Source of the DNA: an uncultured Alistipes sp.
Lineage (GTDB): Bacteria > Bacteroidota > Bacteroidia > Bacteroidales > Rikenellaceae
DNA length: 64,000 bases
Assembly (NCBI GenBank): GCA_944322005.1
Contig: CALUNL010000002.1
Location: forward strand, 124,001 to 188,000
Reading direction: 5' to 3'
Position 1 is the stretch's first letter. Each line of letters starts with the position of its first letter. Positions 60,206-64,000 of the stretch are shown in pieces. Below the pieces are notes generated by a model that was given only the letters and a program-made list of their open reading frames with translations, was not told the origin of the DNA and did no database searches. Both the position numbers and the translations under genes were made by a program.

Positions 60206-61072
60206 ATGGCTTCAAGGGAATCGGCCGAAGGGCAGTACAAGTTCACCATTGCGTTGATATACGATTTCGACGGCACGCTGGCTGCCGGCAACATGCAGGA
60301 GTACGACTTCATTCCTGCCGTCGGCAAGAGCAACAAGGAGTTCTGGAGCGAATCCAACACGCTCGCCGAGGAGCAGGATGCCGACCAGATCCTGACCTAC
60401 ATGGCGCGCATGATCCAGGAGGCGCGGGCCAAGGGCCTGTCGCTGCGCCGCGAGGCGTTCCAGGAGTCGGGCCGTCATGTGGTGCTGTTCCCGGGCGTGG
60501 AGGAGTGGTTCGACCGCGTAAACGCCTACGGTGAGGCACGCGGCATACGCATACTGCACTACATCAACTCCTCGGGTCTGAAGGAGATTATCGAGGGGAC
60601 GTCGATTGCCGACCGCTTCCGCAAGATATATGCCTGCTCGTTCCTATACAATGTCGACGGCATAGCCTACTGGCCTGCGGTTGCGGTGAACTACACCAAC
60701 AAGACGCAGTTCATATTCAAGATAAACAAGGGCGTGGAATCGGTCTACGACACGAAGCTGGTGAACCGCTACATGGAGGAGAGCCGGCGTCCGGTGCCAT
60801 TCTCGCGTATGATTTACGTGGGCGACGGTACGACCGACATCCCGTGCATGCGGCTCGTGAAGAACTTCGGCGGACACTCCATCGCCGTCTATAACCCGGC
60901 CGAGAAGGGCAAGCGCAACGAGATGAACACGCTCATCCGCGACAACCGCGTCAACCACGTCTGCCCGGCCGACTACCGCGAGGGGACGGAGATCGACACC
61001 GTCGTGAAGGCCATCATCGACAAGTGCGACGCCGACTACCGCCTCGCGCAGCTGGAGGCCGAACGGCTGTAG
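60206..61072 (+). CDS. HAD-superfamily phosphatase (phosphoserine-phosphatase-like)
   Basis: A 288-residue cytoplasmic hydrolase. HAD motif I is IYDFDGTLAAG (nucleophile Asp near residue 21, general acid Asp two positions later), motif II is YINSSG (Ser, about residue 121), motif III is likely the Lys in KTQFIFKINK, and motif IV is YVGDGTTDIPCM (about residue 208). The insertion between motifs I and II (about 90 residues, NKEFWSESNTLAEE) forms a helical cap, as in the HAD IB group. The substrate is unknown. The start at 60206 is set by the promoter box; 54 bp precede rdgB. Confidence 0.88.
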   Translation: MASRESAEGQYKFTIALIYDFDGTLAAGNMQEYDFIPAVGKSNKEFWSESNTLAEEQDADQILTYMARMIQEARAKGLSLRREAFQESGRHVVLFPGVEEWFDRVNAYGEARGIRILHYINSSGLKEIIEGTSIADRFRKIYACSFLYNVDGIAYWPAVAVNYTNKTQFIFKINKGVESVYDTKLVNRYMEESRRPVPFSRMIYVGDGTTDIPCMRLVKNFGGHSIAVYNPAEKGKRNEMNTLIRDNRVNHVCPADYREGTEIDTVVKAIIDKCDADYRLAQLEAERL

Positions 61073-61126
61073 GCGCCGGCGTTTCCGTTTGCCGGAGCGG
61101 GGCTGCACTACACGATTGAAGAAGAT

Positions 61127-61711
61127 ATGAAAGAGATAATATTTGCAACCAACAACGCACACAAGCTCTCCGAGGTGCAGGTCATTCTCGGGGAGGGGGT
61201 GCGCCTTGTGACGCTGCGCGAGTGCGGCATCACGGAGGATATCCCGGAGAACGAGCCGACGCTCGAGGGCAACGCCCTTGCCAAGGCGCGTTATGTCCAC
61301 GGGCGTACGGGCCGCGACTGCTTTGCCGACGATACGGGGCTCGAGGTCGATGCTCTGGGCGGTGCCCCGGGGGTGCACTCGGCGCGCTATGCCACCGACG
61401 GCCACGACTTCGCGGCCAACAACCGCCTGCTGCTGCGCAACCTGGAGGGGTGTGCCGACCGCAGCGCGCACTTCCGCACGGTGGTGGCGCTGATTCTCGA
61501 CGGCCGCGAGTACCTCTTCGAGGGGCGTGTCGACGGACGCATAGTCGAGAGCGAGAGCGGCGACGGCGGGTTCGGTTACGACCCGCTCTTCATGCCCGAC
61601 GGTTTCGACCGTACCTTCGCCCAGATGGACGGCGATGAGAAGAACTCTGTCTCGCACCGCGGACGAGCAGTGAGGAAGCTGGCCGGTTTTTTGTCTGAAA
61701 CAGGAAAATGA
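61127..61711 (+). CDS. rdgB: Non-canonical purine NTP pyrophosphatase (RdgB/HAM1)
   Basis: Cleans the nucleotide pool by hydrolysing XTP, ITP and dITP. The 194-residue protein has [13 protein letters not shown] (substrate binding near the N-terminus), [12 protein letters not shown] (about residue 66; Asp metal ligands), [11 protein letters not shown] (about residue 80), and GFGYDPLF followed by [10 protein letters not shown] at the C-terminus. It overlaps folE by four bases (ATGA), giving coupled translation of a nucleotide-quality and a folate gene. Confidence 0.95.
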   Translation: MKEIIFATNNAHKLSEVQVILGEGVRLVTLRECGITEDIPENEPTLEGNALAKARYVHGRTGRDCFADDTGLEVDALGGAPGVHSARYATDGHDFAANNRLLLRNLEGCADRSAHFRTVVALILDGREYLFEGRVDGRIVESESGDGGFGYDPLFMPDGFDRTFAQMDGDEKNSVSHRGRAVRKLAGFLSETGK

Positions 61712-62322
61712 CGATGGAAAAGGTTAACTATATACGTGAAGACCGCTACGATGCGGCGACCATTGACGAGATGAAGCTGCATGTTGGGCGGATTCTCGAA
61801 CTTCTGGGCGAGGATACCTCCCGCGAGGGGCTGCTCAAGACCCCGGAGCGCGTGGCCAAGGCCCTCGCATTCATGACCAAGGGATACGACGAGAATCCCG
61901 ACGCTATACTCCGCTCGGCCATATTCCGCGAGGAGTACAAGCAGATGGTGCTGGTGCGCGACATCGAGATATTCTCGATATGCGAGCACCACATGCTCCC
62001 GTTCGTGGGCAAGGCCCACGTGGCCTACATCCCGAACGGCTACATCACGGGTCTCTCGAAGATCGCGCGCGTGGTGGAGTGCTATGCCCGCCGCCTGCAG
62101 GTTCAGGAGCGCCTGACGCTGCAGATACGCGACTCCATACAGGCGGCGCTCAACCCGATGGGCGTGGCCGTCGTCATCGAGGCCTCGCACATGTGCATGC
62201 AGATGCGCGGCGTGGAGAAGCAGGCATCGTCGACCGTGACATCGGCCTTTACCGGCATATTCCTCTCGGACCACCGTACGCGCGAGGAGTTCATGTCGCT
62301 CGTATCGGCCAGGCTGAAATAG
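61708..62322 (+). CDS. folE: GTP cyclohydrolase I (type IA)
   Basis: Converts GTP to 7,8-dihydroneopterin triphosphate, the first step of folate synthesis and the source of substrate for QueD. The 204-residue protein carries the zinc site: [10 protein letters not shown] (Cys and His, about residues 91-95) and SHMCMQMRG (Cys near residue 164), with [10 protein letters not shown] near residue 45 and [13 protein letters not shown] near residue 99. A start two codons later is possible. Coupled to rdgB by overlap. Confidence 0.96.
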   Translation: MTMEKVNYIREDRYDAATIDEMKLHVGRILELLGEDTSREGLLKTPERVAKALAFMTKGYDENPDAILRSAIFREEYKQMVLVRDIEIFSICEHHMLPFVGKAHVAYIPNGYITGLSKIARVVECYARRLQVQERLTLQIRDSIQAALNPMGVAVVIEASHMCMQMRGVEKQASSTVTSAFTGIFLSDHRTREEFMSLVSARLK

Positions 62323-62397
62323 GTGAGGCCGTGCGGCCCGTCCGTCGGCCCGTCATCTGCAGTGCCTCAGCCGTAATCCTTGAGCCTGAGATTCGAA

Positions 62398-62438
62398 AAA
62401 TCCGTTGCCAGCACCATGAAGTGCGCGGCAACGGATTT
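62398..62438. terminator. Bidirectional terminator between folE and upp
   Basis: AAATCCGTTGCC pairs with GGCAACGGATTT around a 17-nt loop, with A and T runs at the sides. Confidence 0.8.
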
Positions 62439-62460
62439 CTTGTCGTGTGGATACGCCCGG

Positions 62461-63117
62461 CTATCCTATCTTTTCGCCGAATGCGAGGTCGCCCGCATCG
62501 CCGAGTCCCGGTACGATGTACTTGCGGTCGTTGAGGTGTTCGTCGACCGTGGCGCACCAGAGCGAAACCCGCTCCGGATCGGTGTTCGAGAGGACGTAGT
62601 CGACGCCCTGGCGGCTTGCGAGCACCGATACGAGGTGCGTGTGGGCCGGCTTTCCGCCCTTCTCGCAGAGCGCCTCGTAGGCCGCAACCAGCGACGAGCC
62701 TGTCGCCAGCATCGGGTCGACGAGCATCAGCGTCTTGCCCTCGAGGCTTCCGCAGGAGATGTACTCCACCTTTATTATGAACTTGCCGTCGAAGGTGTTC
62801 TTGCGGTATGCCGACACGAATGCGTTCTCGGCATCGTCGAAGTAGTTGAGGAATCCCTGGTGGAACGGCAGTCCCGCACGCAGGATTGTCGCCAGCACCA
62901 CCGTGTCGCTTATGGCCATGACGGAGGCCTTGCCGAGAGGCGTCTCGACTATCTTCGAGTGGTAGTTGAGCGTCTTCGACACCTCCAGTGCGGCGATTTC
63001 GCCTATGCGCTCCATATTGCGGCGGAAGCGCATCGAGTCCTTCTGGATGTTCACGTCGCGCAGTTCGGCGATGAACTTGTTGAGCAGAGAGTTCTGCTGG
63101 TCGATGATATGCAGCAT
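62461..63117 (-). CDS. upp: Uracil phosphoribosyltransferase
   Basis: Salvages uracil to UMP with PRPP. The 218-residue protein has ILRAGLPFHQGFLNYF (about residue 78), KVEYISCGSLEGK (about residue 118), the PRPP-binding LMLVDPMLATGSS (about residue 133), and a C-terminal uracil-binding IVPGLGDAGDLAFG. It follows hflX by 36 bp on the same strand and ends at a shared terminator. Confidence 0.95.
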   Translation of the reverse strand: MLHIIDQQNSLLNKFIAELRDVNIQKDSMRFRRNMERIGEIAALEVSKTLNYHSKIVETPLGKASVMAISDTVVLATILRAGLPFHQGFLNYFDDAENAFVSAYRKNTFDGKFIIKVEYISCGSLEGKTLMLVDPMLATGSSLVAAYEALCEKGGKPAHTHLVSVLASRQGVDYVLSNTDPERVSLWCATVDEHLNDRKYIVPGLGDAGDLAFGEKIG

Positions 63118-63153
63118 GTCCTATTTCGTTTTAACGGTTTGTCCTGTCAGGAA

Positions 63154-64000
63154 TCAATATAGAAAGTTGTTGAACGGGTATCGCCCGCAGTGTATCTCGC
63201 GCACCATGCCGTAGAGGTCGCGGCGGAGCTTCTCGATGTTGGTGCGTTCGCGTGCCGAGATGAATATGCACGGGGTGTTCTGCCGTGCGAACCAGCTCCG
63301 CTGCAGCTCCTCGAGCGAGATGTTCTCCCTGGTGGGCGGTGTGAGGTCGTCCTCGTCCTTGCGGACGTAACGGTATGCGTCGATCTTGTTGAATACGAGG
63401 TATACGGGCTTGTCGCCGGCACCGATGTCCTGCAGGGTCTGCCTTACCACCTCTATCTGCTCCTCGAACTGCGGGTGGGAGATGTCGACCACGTGTATGA
63501 GCAGGTCGGCCTCGCGTACCTCGTCGAGCGTCGACTTGAACGACTCGATGAGTTCGGTCGGGAGCTTGCGTATGAATCCTACCGTGTCCGACAGCAGGAA
63601 CGGCAGGTTGTCGAACACGACCTTGCGGACGGTGGTGTCGAGCGTCGCGAAGAGCTTGTTCTCGGCGAAGACGTCGCTCTTCGAGATGAGGTTCATGAGC
63701 GTCGACTTTCCGACGTTGGTGTACCCCACGAGCGATACGCGGACCATGCTCCCGCGGTTCGAGCGCTGTACGGCCATCTGGCGGTCTATCTTCCTGAGGT
63801 CCTCCTTGAGCTTGGCTATGCGGTTGCGCACGATTCGGCGGTCGGTCTCGATTTCGCGCTCTCCGGCTCCGCCTCGGGTTCCGGTTCCTCCGCGCTGGCG
63901 TTCGAGGTGGGTCCACAGTCCGGCCAGACGCGGCAGCATGTACTGGCACTGGGCCAGCTCGACCTGCGTCTTGGCGTATGCGGTCTGCGCGCGCGACATG
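63154..64000 (-). CDS. hflX: GTPase HflX, C-terminal part (gene continues beyond the right edge)
   Basis: Ribosome-associated GTPase that rescues or splits stalled ribosomes. The visible 282 codons include the helical linker (GGTGTRGGAGEREIETDRR), which is the HflX signature, and the G domain: G1 GYTNVGKST, G2 ATLDTT, G3 DTVGFIRKLP, G4 NKID and G5 ISARERTN. The N-terminal HflX domain, about 150 residues, is outside the window. The protein runs to YPFNNFLY at 63154. Upstream of upp, likely co-transcribed. Confidence 0.95.
   Translation of the reverse strand, partial: MSRAQTAYAKTQVELAQCQYMLPRLAGLWTHLERQRGGTGTRGGAGEREIETDRRIVRNRIAKLKEDLRKIDRQMAVQRSNRGSMVRVSLVGYTNVGKSTLMNLISKSDVFAENKLFATLDTTVRKVVFDNLPFLLSDTVGFIRKLPTELIESFKSTLDEVREADLLIHVVDISHPQFEEQIEVVRQTLQDIGAGDKPVYLVFNKIDAYRYVRKDEDDLTPPTRENISLEELQRSWFARQNTPCIFISARERTNIEKLRRDLYGMVREIHCGRYPFNNFLY

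Overview
The window looks like chromosomal DNA of a GC-rich Bacteroidales, most likely a gut Rikenellaceae relative such as Alistipes. This assignment is inferred from gene content and style; no database search was run. The pointers are a SusC/SusD pair, S46 dipeptidyl-peptidase, PepSY-like periplasmic protein beside a two-component system, many Bacteroidetes-type lipoproteins, the ExbB-x-ExbD-ExbD cluster, and repeated promoter boxes of the Bacteroidetes sigma type (TTTG, then 19-21 bp, then TAnnTTTG). No insertion sequence, CRISPR array or prophage was seen.

Layout. 1-4.3 kb (minus strand): 5' part of metG, then an apparent MurNAc salvage operon (sodium/solute symporter overlapping a sugar kinase fused to MurQ). 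4.7-13.7 kb (plus): a large modular lipoprotein, sppA, mrp, an AT-rich 346-bp intergenic with repeats that could be a replication origin, nadA and a DPP7-like peptidase. 13.8-24.9 kb: pgk (minus), kbl, an Lrp-type regulator, queD, polA, a phytase-like phosphatase, a DeoR-type regulator and convergent glpD. 25-29 kb (minus): iron alcohol dehydrogenase, PepSY-like protein, sensor kinase and response regulator. 29.2-37.4 kb: a small polysaccharide-utilisation locus, with a GH78 rhamnosidase divergent from susC-susD. 37.7-43.2 kb (minus): TetR regulator, membrane-fusion lipoprotein, two ATPases and two permeases of an efflux ABC system. 43.9-48.7 kb: two abundant-looking lipoproteins flanking a nitroreductase and an MscS channel. 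49-50 kb: an isolated AT-rich PIN-like gene next to tRNA-Cys. 50.3-55.9 kb (plus): dprA-tatD-ansA and the ExbB/ExbD energiser. 56-64 kb: a candidate small RNA, an AraC regulator, a membrane protein, rnhB, the RNase P RNA gene, a nitroreductase, a HAD phosphatase, rdgB-folE, upp and the 3' part of hflX.

How parts work together. ExbB/ExbD would energise TonB-dependent SusC uptake of rhamnose-containing glycans that GH78 trims. FolE makes the dihydroneopterin triphosphate that QueD uses for queuosine or related pterins. The symporter and the kinase-etherase fusion would turn MurNAc into GlcNAc-6-phosphate. The TetR operon carries its own perfect palindrome at the predicted start of transcription, which predicts self-repression. 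The strongest items for a second look are the kinase-MurQ fusion, the candidate small RNA at 56.1-56.2 kb, the possible origin at 10.3-10.6 kb, the PIN-like island at 49 kb, and two genes whose promoter box sits four bases before the start codon.
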